Shown here: positions 1 through 11,690 of the stretch, piece after piece
Position numbering within the stretch: position 1 is the first letter of the stretch
Layout of the letters: each line of letters begins with the position of its first letter
Assembly: GCA_963680875.1 (NCBI GenBank)
Contig: OY804580.1
Location: 99,043,353-99,107,352 of the forward strand
DNA from: Bathymodiolus brooksi
Lineage: Eukaryota; Mollusca; Bivalvia; Mytilida; Modiolidae
DNA length: 64,000 nucleotides
Direction: 5' to 3'
Translations under genes and position numbers: made by a program
The notes under the pieces: generated by a model
What the model saw: the letters and a program-made list of their open reading frames with translations, nothing else
Told to the model about the DNA's origin: nothing
Databases searched by the model: none

Positions 1-262
1 AGTATAGCATTATTAATACCTGTGTACAGAAAATACTTGATAAAATGTTTTGACAGTATAGCATTATTAATACCTGTGTACAGAAAATACTTGATAAAAT
101 GTTTTGACAGTATAGCATTATTAATACCTGTGTACAGAAAATACTTGATAAAATGTTTTGACAGTATAGCATTATTAATACCCGTGTACAGAAAATAGTT
201 AATAAAATGTTTTGACAGTATAGCATTATTAATACCTGTGAACAAAAAATACTTAATAAAAT
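1..262. repeat. 54-bp tandem repeat, cut by window start
   Basis: There are about five copies of a 54-bp unit beginning agtatagcattattaatacc. Copies start near 1, 55, 109, 163 and 217, and the last two are diverged. The array probably extends to the left of the window. The short open frame at 261-494 that follows is AT-rich and runs into a SINE, so I do not call it a gene. Confidence 0.9.
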
Positions 263-464
263 GAAAAATTGTATTTTTTGTCCTCATTATGATATATTGT
301 TATATTGTTTACAAATGTTTTCTGCTTTTTTGAGAAAAAAAAAACAAAAACATTTATGCTATTGTGGTTTTTATTTGACTTTTATAATTGTTATTGATAT
401 TGTTATATATATATATTATATTTTCATTGTATCCTCATTCTACTTCCCATCTTTAATCCGCCAA

Positions 465-715
465 GGGGCTGTCATGGTCGTGATCGTATGGTAGTTGGAT
501 TTACAACTACTTATGCAATCAGTGCCTATCACCTATGAAGTTGTGAGTACTAATCTCGCTCATGGCAAGGTGTACTCAATACAATATGTGATATAGTTTG
601 TCAGTGACTTGTGGCAGGGCGGTTTTCTCCAGAATTCTGGTTGACTCCACCAATAACATTGACAGACGCGACATAACTGAAATATTGTTGAAAGTGGCAT
701 TAAACACCATAATCC
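465..715 (+). mobile_element. tRNA-derived SINE, copy 1
   Basis: This copy has the head with a pol III promoter-like region (gtcgtgatcgtatggtag, then gttgtgagtactaatctcg in place of the B box) and the conserved tail (ctgaaatattgttgaaagtg, then cattaaacacc). The family recurs in this window at about 5012, 38023, 40083, 42811, 43801 and 59297. In better-preserved copies the B-box-like string is gagttcgaacctcg, which supports a tRNA origin. Confidence 0.75.
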
Positions 716-1189
716 TAACCCCTTTAATCCTCCACCCTTCACTTAATTACGGCCATCAAATTTGAAAATCGAAATTTCTAAATATCATGTATTCTGTATT
801 AATTAAGTTGTACCTCATCAGCTTTCATTACTAGACCTATTTTGACCCAAAAAATTCACAAAGAAAAATATTTTTTTTAAACTGCTTATTTTTACAATGC
901 TACCATATAAACTAAATTACTTATATTGTTTAGTAAAAAAAAAATTGGTTGCATTCGTTTTTCCAGTTTTGAATTTTGTTTTTTGATATTTTAAATGTAT
1001 GGTTTGAAGGAAGCCCATTAATTTGATACTCACAAATTTTATTTATTTCAATGAACTTTTTTGATTATTTAACTGTCCCTTGGATTTTTGTGTTTTTGTC
1101 TAAAATTTATGGTTGCCATTTTGCAATATTTTTGTTTTGCCAGCAACAACAATGTGTCACATTGTTAAATTTTCTGATACATGTGTAGT
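716..1189. other. AT-rich intergenic DNA, nothing recognised
   Basis: I see only homopolymer runs and short AT-rich stretches between the SINE and the 46-bp array. There is no open frame of note and no RNA gene. Confidence 0.6.
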
Positions 1190-2485
1190 CATTTGGGAAT
1201 ATTGTTAGCTTTTGTGTCGACTTGCTGAATATGTTTGTGTTTAGAATATTGTTTTAGATTTTGCCTAAATTTACTGTATACCTTTATATGGGTAATATTG
1301 TTAGCTTTTATTATGTCAGCTTAATGAAGTTGTTTGTGTTGAGAATATGTTTAGCTTTGTGTTGACTTACTGAAGATATTTGTGTTGAGAATATGTTTAG
1401 CTTTGTGTTGACTTACTGAAGATGTTTGTGTTGAGAATATGTTTAGCTTTGTGTCGACTTACTGAAGATATTTGTGTTGAGAATATGTTTAGCTTTGTGT
1501 TGATTTACTGAAGATGTTTGTGTTGAGAATATGTTTAGCTTTGTGTCGACTTACTGAAGACGTCTGTGTTGAGAATATGTTTAGCTTTGGGTCGACTTAC
1601 TGAAGATGTTGTGTTGAGAATATGTTTAGCTTTGGGTCGACTTACTGAAGACGTTTGTTGAGAATATGTTTAGCTTTGTGTCGACTTACTGAAGACGTCT
1701 GTGTTGAGAATATGATTAGCTTTGGGTCGACTTACTGAAGACGTTTGTGTTGAGAATATGTTTAGCTTTGTGTTGACTTATTGAAGATGTTTGTGTTGAG
1801 AATATGTTTAGCTTTGGGTCGACTTAATGAAGACGTTTGTGTTGAGAATATGTTTAGCTTTGGGTCGACTTACTGAAGATGTTTGTGTTGAGAATATGTT
1901 TAGCTTTGGGTCGACTTACTGAAGACGTTTGTGTTGAGAATATGTTTAGCTTTGTGTTGACTTACTGAAGATATTTGTGTTGAGAATATGTTTAGCTTTG
2001 TGTTGACTTACTGAAGATGTTTGTGTTGAGAATATGTTTAGCTTTGTGTCGACTTACTGAAGACGTCTGTGTTGAGAATATGATTAGCTTTGGGTCGACT
2101 TACTGAAGACATTTGTGTTGAGAATATGTTTAGCTTTGGGTCGACTTACTGAAGACGTCTGTGTTGAGAATATGTTTAGCTTAGGGTCAACTTACTGAAG
2201 ATGTTTGTGTTGAGAATATGTTTAGCTTTGGGTCGACTTACTGAAGACGTCTGTGTTGAGAATATGTTTAGCTTTGGGTCGACTTACTGAAGATGTTTGT
2301 GTTGAGAATATGTTTAGCTTTGTGTCGACTTACTGAAGATGTTTGTGTTGAGAATATGTTTAGCTTTGGGTCGACTTACTGGAGACGTCTGTGTTGAGAA
2401 TATGTTTAGCTTTGGGTCGACTTACTGAAGATGTTTGTGTTGAGAATATGTTTAGCTTTGTGTCGACTTACTGAAGACGTCTGTG
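1190..2485. repeat. 46-bp minisatellite
   Basis: About 25 tight copies of a 46-bp unit (core gttgagaatatgtttagctt, then a tgtcgacttactgaaga block) run from 1331 to 2485, preceded by two or three degenerate copies from 1190. Many copies carry GTCGAC. Variants g/t before tcgac and atgtttg/acgtctg alternate along the array, so units amplified in small groups. Confidence 0.92.
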
Positions 2486-3645
2486 CCTCAATTTACTTTT
2501 TATCTTTGAATCTGAAGTATTGTTAGATTTGTTGTCAACTTACTGTATACATTATTGAGTTTTGTGTCAATTTATTGCATAACATTGTATACAGTATATA
2601 TTTGTGTCTGTATCAATACTATTTTTTTTATGTGTTTTTTTTGTATTTATGGATACATTTTAAATATTTTTGTATTTGTTCACTAGAATCACAGCCTCGC
2701 ATGATTCAGAAAAAAAATAATTCCACAAATAATCGGTATATCCAATAATATACCCCATCTTAAACATTCCCCTGTGGGAACCCCAAGGAATAAGACCTAC
2801 TTACTCCACTGCCGAAAATAACTCCTTGAAAAGAGTCATGTTTTGTAAAGATCTGATTCATTGCATGTAAAACTTTCAACGGCTCCATACGAGTTGTCGT
2901 TGTCGTCCCTTTATAAATATAACAAGTCAATAACTATAAAATGATAGAAAATAAAGACATTTCCTACCTTTGAAATAATTTCTTGTTAGATTTTATCCAT
3001 GTTGCGAAATAACTTTCAAGTGTTTACGTTTTTTGCTGAAAATTTTCAAGTAACGTCACGATGTTCTATGACATTTATGTGCCAAAGTCATCGGCAATAT
3101 TTCGCAGCATTTTAGTTTTGGCAATTTTTAGACCCTTTCTTAAATATTGAAATTGAAATATTTTTTGTATTGCATTAGAACAGAAATAACAGTATTGTAT
3201 TTGAAGAGTTAAATGTTGCCAAGTAAAATTCTAATTGTGACCGTCAAAATCCCCAATTGACCCTGTCAGCACTTCAAATACAAATTAATTATTTTATATT
3301 ATGTTCTTGTTTACAGTGTTAAATTTTAATCATATATTTACATTATATTATATATATATATTAATTTAGCTAAGCATTTTTAGCATATTTTATAAATATA
3401 GTTTTTAGTATCAATACATTAATATTAAAATTCCAAAGAACTGAGAATTTTTTATTGATCAAAATGTTGACAACTCGGTCCGTCCGAAATAGCGTGAGTA
3501 TTTTAAATGATAATATATTGAAAGATATTTTACAGATGGGTGCTATGTTTTGGTGACGATTTGTGAATATGATGTTATACAAATTGTGTTCATTTTTTTG
3601 TTACTTAGGGATTTTCTGTAAATAAATATATGTGAGTGATGGGAG
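2486..3645. other. Intergenic DNA with one short open frame
   Basis: This 1.16-kb stretch is AT-rich and unremarkable, except for a 42-codon open frame on the minus strand (2760-2888, listed separately). The open frame at 3370-3582 is AT-rich, shows no compositional or motif support, and is left out. Confidence 0.5.
2760..2888 (-). CDS. Hypothetical 42-aa open frame or exon remnant
   Basis: The frame starts at an ATG (minus strand, 2886-2888) and encodes MEPLKVLHAMNQIFTKHDSF, then QGVIFGSG, ending at TAA. The amino-acid composition is protein-like, unlike the surrounding AT-rich DNA. A consensus donor GGA|GTAAGTAGG follows the SG codons, so the piece may be an exon and not a complete ORF. 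The frame is also open upstream of the ATG. I do not recognise the family. It could equally be a fragment of a dispersed repeat. Confidence 0.25.
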   Translation of the reverse strand: MEPLKVLHAMNQIFTKHDSFQGVIFGSGVSRSYSLGFPQGNV

Positions 3646-3825
3646 TACAGTCAAACCTGTCTTAATGGGCACCTCTATATAACAATTCACTGTCTATAAA
3701 GGGCAATCTCATTTTTCCCATTAATGAATAGTGCATATAATTTTAACCTGTATATAAAGGGCAACTGCTCATAAAGGCCACATTTTCAGGTTCCCTTGAG
3801 TGGCCTTTGTATACAGGTTTGAATG
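3646..3825. mobile_element. Short inverted-repeat (MITE-like) element, acagtcaaacctgt family
   Basis: The left end tacagtcaaacctgt and the right end acaggtttgaatg are near inverted repeats. Between them are ggcaa/ggcca phrases interspersed with ataaaggg. The same ends recur at 35224/37231 and 55065/55249. It is non-coding. Confidence 0.6.
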
Positions 3826-4130
3826 CATATAGTTTTTTAAGTTTCCACAATGAATAAGACAAGAAAGTTTCTTGAATAACCTTAGCCAAACCTCCCCTTG
3901 CCCCATTCAATTATTTTTGGAAAAGCTCTTGTGCAATTGTTAATTACGGAATCAACAATTTGTTTAATTGTTTTTGTTGTTGTATTTACTTTAATAACTA
4001 ATTTTATAGATTTGTTAGTGTGTTAGAAACAAATTGACTATTTTGATTGAAAGAATGTTTACAATTGCAAATAGGTACTATGATGAAATGTAATTATATG
4101 CGATTTTCATAAGAGAAAATATACTGGATG

Positions 4131-4132
<2 letters not shown>

Positions 4133-4211
<79 letters not shown>
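4133..4211. repeat. (AAT)n microsatellite, tail of a LINE
   Basis: About 26 AAT units with one interruption lie directly next to the 3' end of a minus-strand LINE fragment. On that strand the run reads as a simple-sequence ATT tail after aataaagaa, as expected for a retroposed 3' end. Confidence 0.9.
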
Positions 4212-4213
<2 letters not shown>

Positions 4214-4336
4214 TTCTTTATTTATAGAGGTTTACACAGTTAGTTAATAACTAATCTTCCCTATGGCTCTCATCAACATATTAAAATATACATTGTAAAA
4301 TATAATCTATATAAAAAGTTACACACAAGAAGCAAA

Positions 4337-4612
4337 ACATTGTAATAAGTATAAACAAGAGATTTAGTAAACATTGTAATAAGTATAAACAAAAGATTTA
4401 GTAGACATTGTAATAAGTATAAACAAAAGATTTAGTAAACATTGTAATAAGTATAAACAAAAGATTTAGTAAACATTGTAATAAGTATAAACAAAAGATT
4501 TAGTAAACATTGTAATAAGTATAAACAAAAGATTTAGTAAACATTGTAATAAGTATAAACAAAAGATTTAGTAAACATTGTAATAAGTATAAACAAAAGA
4601 TTTAGTAAACAT
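4337..4612. repeat. 34-bp tandem repeat in the LINE 3' UTR
   Basis: About eight near-identical copies of a 34-bp unit (acattgtaataagtataaac plus a 14-bp remainder) lie between the LINE stop codon and its tail. Only the first copies differ, by single bases. Confidence 0.92.
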
Positions 4613-4623
4613 TTAAAGGTAAT

Positions 4624-4815
4624 TTATGGTACATCATCATTTAATATTAGACTTTTAATGTTTGTTTTAAATGTGTTATGAGAAGCTTGCCTTGTCGAAA
4701 ATGGAAGTTCATTCCATAGCTTTGGTCCAGAGTATGTAAACATTTTCTTAAAAAATTCAGTTTTTACCTTTGGGATTTGTAATTTTTCACTAAGAAGTTT
4801 TAAAGTGTTATCATT
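4624..4815 (-). pseudogene. Truncated LINE reverse transcriptase, C-terminal 60 codons
   Basis: The frame ends at TAA (4624-4626). It encodes KVKTEFFKKMFTYSGPKLWN followed by ELPFSTRQASHNTFKTNIKS. The arrangement (F-Y-S-G-P-LWN-LP, then FK-K) is the familiar C-terminal signature of the reverse transcriptase ORF in Jockey/CR1/RTE-type LINEs. An in-frame stop lies just upstream of residue 1, so no catalytic residues remain. It is a dead fragment. Confidence 0.75.
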
Positions 4816-5011
4816 TTATGAATGAAAATCTGAATAAATTTTAAAAGAACAGGTTGCCGCATAACACTAGCATACAAATTATTTTCCACATTTAAAAGTA
4901 TGAATGATATTATTTTTCTTTCAATTTTTTTTTTAATTATACAAAGTTACTTTTTCTATCTGTCTCTTTAGTCTTATGTTTGTACATTATTTCTTCACAT
5001 AACAACTCATA

Positions 5012-5240
5012 CCAGCCTATCACCTATACGGCATGGGTTCGCGTCTGGCTTTGTAAATTACAAAAAAGGGTGCACTCGACTCGCAGCCACAAGTGATAAA
5101 GTTTGCCAGTTGCTTGCCCATGGTCGGTGGTTCTCTCCGGGTCCTCTGGCTTCTTCCACCACTAAAATTGGTCGCCATGATATAGCTGAAATATTGCTGA
5201 AAGTGGCATTAAACACCAAAAATCAAATCAAATCAAATCA
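5012..5240 (+). mobile_element. SINE copy with (AAATC)n tail
   Basis: The tail gatatagctgaaatattgct and ggcattaaacacc matches the SINE family, followed by four aaatc units. The head differs from copy 1, and the B-box-like string is ggcatgggttcgcgtc. The open frame at 5110-5328 crosses this element and is not a gene. Confidence 0.7.
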
Positions 5241-5346
5241 CTATTTCTTCACAATTGATCCTCCTTATAATGAATTACTTGATGAGAAATTAAACTATTT
5301 CTTCATAACAAAGATCGATGGACGTTAATCATTAATCAATCAATCA

Positions 5347-5900
5347 ATCATTACAGATGCAAACTAGAAATACAAATTGTGAAACTGCAGATAATTTTAA
5401 ACTTTCTTTTCCTAATTTTCCTTGTTTTATGGCATAGTATAGGATAAACATTTTATCAAAAAATTAGATCTCATTTTTAATCTATAATTTCATATTTTTA
5501 AACCTTATATGGTGAGGAACTTGATCATTTCAAGAAAATCATCAGAGAAGTTGTCAACATCTTGAAAATTAATGTTTGGGTCCAATATTGTTATTTCATG
5601 AAATATTTGAAAATTTCGTCCAGGTTGGGTGATTGTTATTATTAGCCGACATGAACAACTGAAGGCTGAATGTTTAGATACTACAAATGTGTGGTTTAAT
5701 ACTGGTAAACAACAAACCTATCTACAGAATTGTACACAAATGAAATACAATAATAAAAGTTTGAAGATAACAAATGTGGGCACCATAATCAAAAGATGTA
5801 ATTAGAAGCTAGGACAGACAATACAATGGCCAAAAGAAATAGGACAAAAATACATACAAGATTGAATAAAACACTACACATAATAATAAAGATTGATCAA
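5347..5900. other. AT-rich DNA, nothing recognised
   Basis: There is no open frame, repeat or RNA gene that I can support. A short (aatc)n run at 5326-5350 flanks it. Confidence 0.5.
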
Positions 5901-6277
5901 GACAAACGCCACAATAAACGGAGGTGAACTCGGATGCTCTATAAAGGTGAGCATGACAAACCCCACTATAAACGGGGGTGAACTCTGATGCTCTATAAGG
6001 GTGAGCAAGACAAACCCCACTATAAACGGGGGTGAACTTGGATGCTCTATAAGGGTGAGCATGACAAACCCCACTATAAACGGGGGTGAACTCGGATGCT
6101 CTATAAGGGTGAGCAAGACAAACCCCACTATAAACGGGGGTGAACTCGGATGCTCTATAAGGGTGAGCATGACAAACCCCACTATAAACAGGGGTGAACT
6201 CGGATGCTCTATAATGGTAAGCAAGACAAACCCCACTATAAACGGAGGTGAACTTGGATGCTCTATAAGGGTAAGCA
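5901..6277. repeat. 54-bp minisatellite, open on both strands
   Basis: Seven copies of a 54-bp unit (gacaaaccccactataaacg, then ggggtgaactcggatgctct) lie head to tail. Because 54 is divisible by three and the unit lacks stops, long frames appear on both strands (5809-6324, 5874-6305, 6001-6285). Their repeated 18-residue peptides are products of the array, not evidence of a gene. Confidence 0.93.
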
Positions 6278-7450
6278 GAAAATGAATTGCCTGGGATAAT
6301 GTCAAAGTCAGTTGACCTATTCATTCAAGGATACAAATTGAACAAATTCATAAGATAGAAATGAGGTCAAAGTAATGGAAGCTATCAATTTTACATTTTA
6401 ATGAGGTCAAAGTCAAGTAAGTGCTACTGTTTGATATGTACACTCCGCACGATGAATGTGTCAACTAATTATGCAAATGTGGATGCAGAATTTTATGTTA
6501 GAGGCAGGGGTACACATTTGGTAGACGAGGAATCCTAACGTCACCATCTGGTCCAAGGCAGTGCCTGGTGGGGAAAACCCTTTATTATCTCATGAGAATT
6601 AGTGATTAGACGAATCAAACGGTTATAAAGAAAATAGTGTTAATTAATATACAATAGATGATTGTTTTTAGAGGGGACATTCACCAAGTGAATTTGAATC
6701 TCTTAGTTTGCTTATCATGAATAGTTACTGCAGAATAGATCAAATAAAATATACAAGATGTCTGTTGAATCTGAAAAAAATTCTTTCTCACTATCCAAGA
6801 CATTTGTAGCTTCTAGACAAACATCATTGATGTTATTTACATCCATATCATGACTTATGTGATATAATCTGTAAAAAAAATTATACAAGAAAATTGAAAC
6901 GTAGATCATACACTTTGATGACATTTTTATTGTTACAGTTTAGTATTGCTTATTTGTGTACAGTATATTTAATGGTGTTTTTTACATTTGTTTGAGTGCA
7001 AGTGCTTGCCAAATGAAAGCTATTTTTAAAAGCATTAAAAAATACAATTTATGGCTCATATCAAGCCAGCATTATCAGTGGAATGTACTTTTTGTGGTTT
7101 ATTTTTTAATTGTTATTTAGTTTTAAGAATTGTTGTAATAAATCATAGATAACTATGTCTACATGTTATTTACTGAAAATTGATAATTGAACAAGAAATA
7201 GTTATGGTGTTTAATGCCACTTCAACAATATCTCAGTTATATCGTGGTGGTGAACAAGGAAGGATTTGGTAATTAAATGAACATGAAAGTGTTACGGTCA
7301 TTACTATGACTTGGTTCACTATTACGAAATATCTCTGCAGCAAATGATGACGGATATGTTCCATTTGTCGTAATCACGATCCTGTCCTTTTTTCCTCATT
7401 CATGCTATTTTTTTGTAGATCATCCTTTGTCTTTGTTCTTTCTCTCTTTT
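6278..7450. other. Intergenic DNA with a SINE tail fragment
   Basis: This is mostly unremarkable. A minus-strand SINE tail fragment sits at 7204-7256 (atggtgtttaatgccacttc). The small open frame at 6715-6924 has no support. Nothing else is recognisable. Confidence 0.5.
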
Positions 7451-7670
7451 GACCTTTGTATTGTTTGTCCTTTGATCTTCTCATTACCTGTTTTGACCTT
7501 TGTATTGTGTGTCCTTTGATCTTCTCATTACCTGTTTTGACCTTTGTATTGTGTGTCCTTTGATCTTCTCATTATCTGTTTTGACCTTTGTATTGTGTGT
7601 CCTTTGATCTTCTCATTACCTGTTTTGACCTTTGTATTGTGTATCCTTTGATCTTCTCATTACCTGTTTT
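7451..7670. repeat. 44-bp tandem repeat, five copies
   Basis: There are exactly five 44-bp units (gacctttgtattgtgtgtcc, then tttgatcttctcattacctg). Differences are single bases. Confidence 0.93.
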
Positions 7671-7938
7671 GGGATCTTCAAATTTTTCTTGTATCATTTA
7701 GTTTCAGTGCAGAACAGGTAAACTGAATCATTGGTAGTTGTGAGCAATATTTCAGTGATATCATGATAAGAACAGGTTACTTTTGATGAAATGATTATGA
7801 ATCCTGCTTTGTACTAGACCAACACTCTTCAATAGTCACCGATTATGAACCAACCAGTCTTTGCTGAGAAAATAGGAGGGAGACATAATTACACCTAAAA
7901 CTAATTGCTTAATTAGTGGAGAAGCAGCATTTAGAAAA

Positions 7939-10900
7939 TCTAGTCTGTGGTTTGACCAAAATCTAGTCTGTGGTTTGACTAAAATGTAGTCTGTGGTTTG
8001 ACTAAAATCTAGTCTGTGGTTTGACTAAAATCTTAATCTGTGGTTTGACTAAAATCTAGTCTGTGGTTTGACTAAAATCTAGTCTGTGGTTTGACCAAAA
8101 TCTAGTCTGTGGTTTGACTAAAATCTAGTCTGTGGTTTGACTAAAATTTAGTCTGTGGTTTGACTAAAATCTAGTCTGTGGTTTGACCAATATCTAGTCT
8201 GTGGTTTGACTAAAATCTAGTCTGTGGTTTGACTAAAATCTAGTCTGTGGTTTGACTAAAATCTAGTCTGTGGTTTGACCAATATCTAGTCTGTGGTTTG
8301 ACTAAAATCTAGTCTGTGGTTTGACCAAAATCTAGTCTGTGGTTTGACCAAAATCTAGTCTGTGGTTTGACTAAAATCTAGTCTGTGGTTTGACTAAAAT
8401 CTAGTCTGTGGTTTGACCAATATCTAGTCTGTGGTTTGACTAAAATCTAGTCTGTGGTTTGACTAAAATCTAGTCTGTGGTTTGACTAAAATCTAGTCTG
8501 TGGTTTGACCAAAATCTAGTCTGTGGTTTGACTAAAATCTAGTCTGTGGTTTGACCAATATCTAGTCTGTGGTTTGACTAAAATCTAGTCTGTGGTTTGA
8601 CCAAAATCTAGTCTGTGGTTTGACCAAAATCTAGTCTGTGGTTTGACTATAATCTAGTCTGTGGTTTGACCAATATCTAGTCTGTGGTTTGACTAAAATC
8701 TAGACTGTGGTTTGACTAAAATCTAGTCTGTGGTTTGACCAAAATCTAGTCTGTGGTTTGACTAAAATCTAGTCTGTGGTTTGACTAAAATGTAGTCTGT
8801 GGTTTGACCAAAATCTAGTCTGTGGTTTGACCAAAATCTAGTCTGTGGTTTGACTAAAATCTAGTCTGTGGTTTGACCATTATCTAGTCTGTGGTTTGAC
8901 TAAAATCTAGTCTGTGGTTTGACTAAAATCTAGTCTGTGGTTTGACCAACATCTAGTCTGTGGTTTGACCTAAATGTAGTCTGTGGTGTGACCAAAATCT
9001 AGTCTGTGGTTTGACCAAAATGTAGTCTGTGGTTTGACCAAAATCTAGTCTATGGTTTGACTAAAATCTAGTCTGTGGTTTGACTAAAATCTAGTCTGTG
9101 GTTTGACCAATATCTAGTCTGTGGTTTGACCTAAATGTAGTCTGTGGTTTGACTAAAATCTAGTCTGTGGTTTGACTAAAATCTAGTCTGTGGTTTGACT
9201 AAAATCTAGTCTGTGGTTTGACCAATATCTAGTCTGTGGTTTGACCTAAATGTAGTCTGTGGTTTGACTAAAATCTAGTCTGTGGTTTGACTAAAATCTA
9301 GTCTGTGGTTTGACTAAAATCTAGTCTGTGGTTTGACCAATATCTAGTCTGTGGTTTGACTAAAATGTAGTCTGTGGTTTGACCAAAATCTAGTCTGTGG
9401 TTTAACCAAAATCTAGTCTGTGGTTTGACTAAAATCTAGTCTGTGGTTTGACCATTATCTAGTCTGTGGTTTGACTAAAATCTAGTCTGTGGTTTGACTA
9501 AAATCTAGTCTGTGGTTTGACTAAAATCTAGTCTGTGGTTTGACCAACATCTAGTCTGTGGTTTGACCTAAATGTAGTCTGTGGTGTGACCAAAATCTAG
9601 TCTGTGGTTTGTCCAAAATCTAGTCTGTGGTTTGACCAAAATCTAGTCTATGGTTTGACTAAAATCTAGTCTGTGGTTTGACCAAAATCTAGTCTGTGGT
9701 TTGACCAAAATCTAGTCTATGGTTTGACTAAAATCTAGTCTGTGGTTTGACTAAAATCTAGTCTGTGGTTTGACCAATATCTAGTCTGTGGTTTGACCTA
9801 AATGTAGTCTGTGGTTTGACTAAAATCTAGTCTGTGGTTTGACTAAAATCTAGTCTGTGGTTTGACCAATATCTAGTCTGTGGTTTGACTAAAATGTAGT
9901 CTGTGGTTTGACCAAAATCTAGTCTATGGTTTGACTAAAATCTAGTCTGTGGTTTGACTAAAAGCTAGTCTGTGGTTTGACCAATATCTAGTCTGTGGTT
10001 TGACCTAAATGTAGTCTGTGGTTTGACTAAAATCTAGTCTGTGGTTTGACCAACATCTAGTCTGTGGTTTGACCTAAATGTAGTCTGTGGTGTGACCAAA
10101 ATCTAGTCTGTGGTTTGTCCAAAATCTAGTCTGTGGTTTGACCAAAATCTAGTCTGTGGTTTGACCAAAATCTAGTCTGTGGTTTGACCAAAATCTAGTC
10201 TATGGTTTGACTAAAATCTAGTCTGTGGTTTGACTAAAATCTAGTCTGTGGTTTGACCAATATCTAGTCTGTGGTTTGACCTAAATGTAGTCTGTGGTTT
10301 GACTAAAATCTAGTCTGTGGTTTGACTAAAATCTAGTCTGTGGTTTGACCAATATCTAGTCTGTGGTTTGACTAAAATGTAGTCTGTGGTTTGACCAAAA
10401 TCTAGTCTATGGTTTGACTAAAATCTAGTCTGTGGTTTGACTAAAAGCTAGTCTGTGGTTTGACCAATATCTAGTCTGTGGTTTGACCTAAATGTAGTCT
10501 GTGGTTTGACTAAAATCTAGTCTGTGGTTTGACTAAAATCTAGTCTGTGGTTTGACTAAAATCTAGTCTGTGGTTTGACCAAAATCTAGTCTGTGGTTTG
10601 ACTAAAATCTAGTCTGTGGTTTGACCAAAATCTAGTCTGTGGTTTGACTAAAATCTAGTCTGTGGTTTGACCAATATCTAGTCTGTGGTTTGACTAAAAT
10701 GTAGTCTGTGGTTTGACCAAAATCTAGTCTGTGGTTTGACCAAAATCTAGTCTGTGGTTTGACTAAAATCTAGTCTGTGGTTTGACCATTATCTAGTCTG
10801 TGGTTTGACTAAAATCTAGTCTGTGGTTTGACTAAAATCTAGTCTGTGGTTTGACCAACATCTAGTCTGTGGTTTGACCTAAATGTAGTCTGTGGTGTGA

Positions 10901-11256
10901 CCAAAATCTAGTCTGTGGTTTGACCAAAATGTAGTCTGTGGTTTGACCAAAATCTAGTCTGTGGTTTGACCAAAATCTAGTCTGTGGTTTGACCAAAATC
11001 TAGTCTATGGTTTGACTAAAATCTAGTCTGTGGTTTGACTAAAATCTAGTCTGTGGTTTGACCAATATCTAGTCTGTGGTTTGACCTAAATGTAGTCTGT
11101 GGTTTGACTAAAATCTAGTCTGTGGTTTGACCAAAATCTAGTCTGTGGTTTGACTAAAATCTAGTCTGTGGTTTGACCAAAATCTAGTCTGTGGTTTGAC
11201 TAAAATCTAGTCAGTGGTTTGACCAATATCTAGTCTGTGGTTTGACCAAAATGTAG
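7939..11256. repeat. 23-bp satellite array, about 144 copies
   Basis: This is a 3.3-kb array of a 23-bp unit, core tagtctgtggtttgac followed by taaaatc, caaaatc, caatatc or ctaaatg. Spacing is strictly 23 bp. Variant runs recur in blocks, for example the ctaaatg unit followed by a gtgtgacc unit near 8960, 9570, 10070 and 10880, showing duplication of multi-unit segments. It is non-coding. Confidence 0.95.
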
Positions 11257-11392
11257 CAAAACTCCCTCAAACTTACCAGGTATTATATGTCTATTACGAA
11301 TATCATTGGTGCTTTTAGATTGATAGCAACTAAAATTTATACCCCACATATTATAATGATTTCACAGACTTCACAGTTTCTTTGTGGCTATT

Positions 11393-11690
11393 AAGGAATA
11401 TCTTCAATTTTTGAAAAGATTATACGATATAACCTGGTTTGGGGTAGTTTATGCTTAATAAACAGTGAAAATGATTATGAAAAGTGTAAACTGTTCAAAA
11501 CCAGGTTATACAAGTATAACCTGTTCAAAAATTGAATATATTCCTTATAATTTAATTTTTAAAACGAAATGTAATGATTCCTTGATTTTGATCATGATTA
11601 TTTCATGGGACTATTTGATTTTGTCTTTGGCGAATGAATATGTTGGCGACGTCACAATACCAACCCATATTATCCAGAATAACCAATGTT
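11393..11690. mobile_element. Fold-back element, copy A
   Basis: It has an imperfect palindrome (tataacctggtttggggtag against aaaccaggttatac) followed by a 130-bp unique part ending gacgtcacaataccaaccca. The same arrangement is present at 59856-60150, so this is a dispersed element. The open frame at 11465-11734 lies inside it and is not a gene. Confidence 0.75.

Larger units (their letters stand above)
4133..4830 (-). mobile_element. 5'-truncated non-LTR retrotransposon (LINE) 3' end
   Basis: The fragment contains the terminal codons of a reverse transcriptase ORF, a 3' UTR expanded by 34-bp repeats, and an ATT tail. The insertion is heavily 5' truncated, which is typical of LINE retrotransposition. 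Strand and order are coherent: coding end at 4815-4624, UTR 4623-4212, tail 4211-4133. Confidence 0.75.

Noticed and set aside
465..715. Functional tRNA gene suggested by B-box-like sequence
   Set aside because: The B-box match belongs to a dispersed SINE family. No cloverleaf with anticodon and acceptor stem could be drawn.
7939..11256. Possible CRISPR-like array (short regular repeats)
   Set aside because: There are no unique spacers. The units are contiguous 23-bp tandem repeats in an animal genome.
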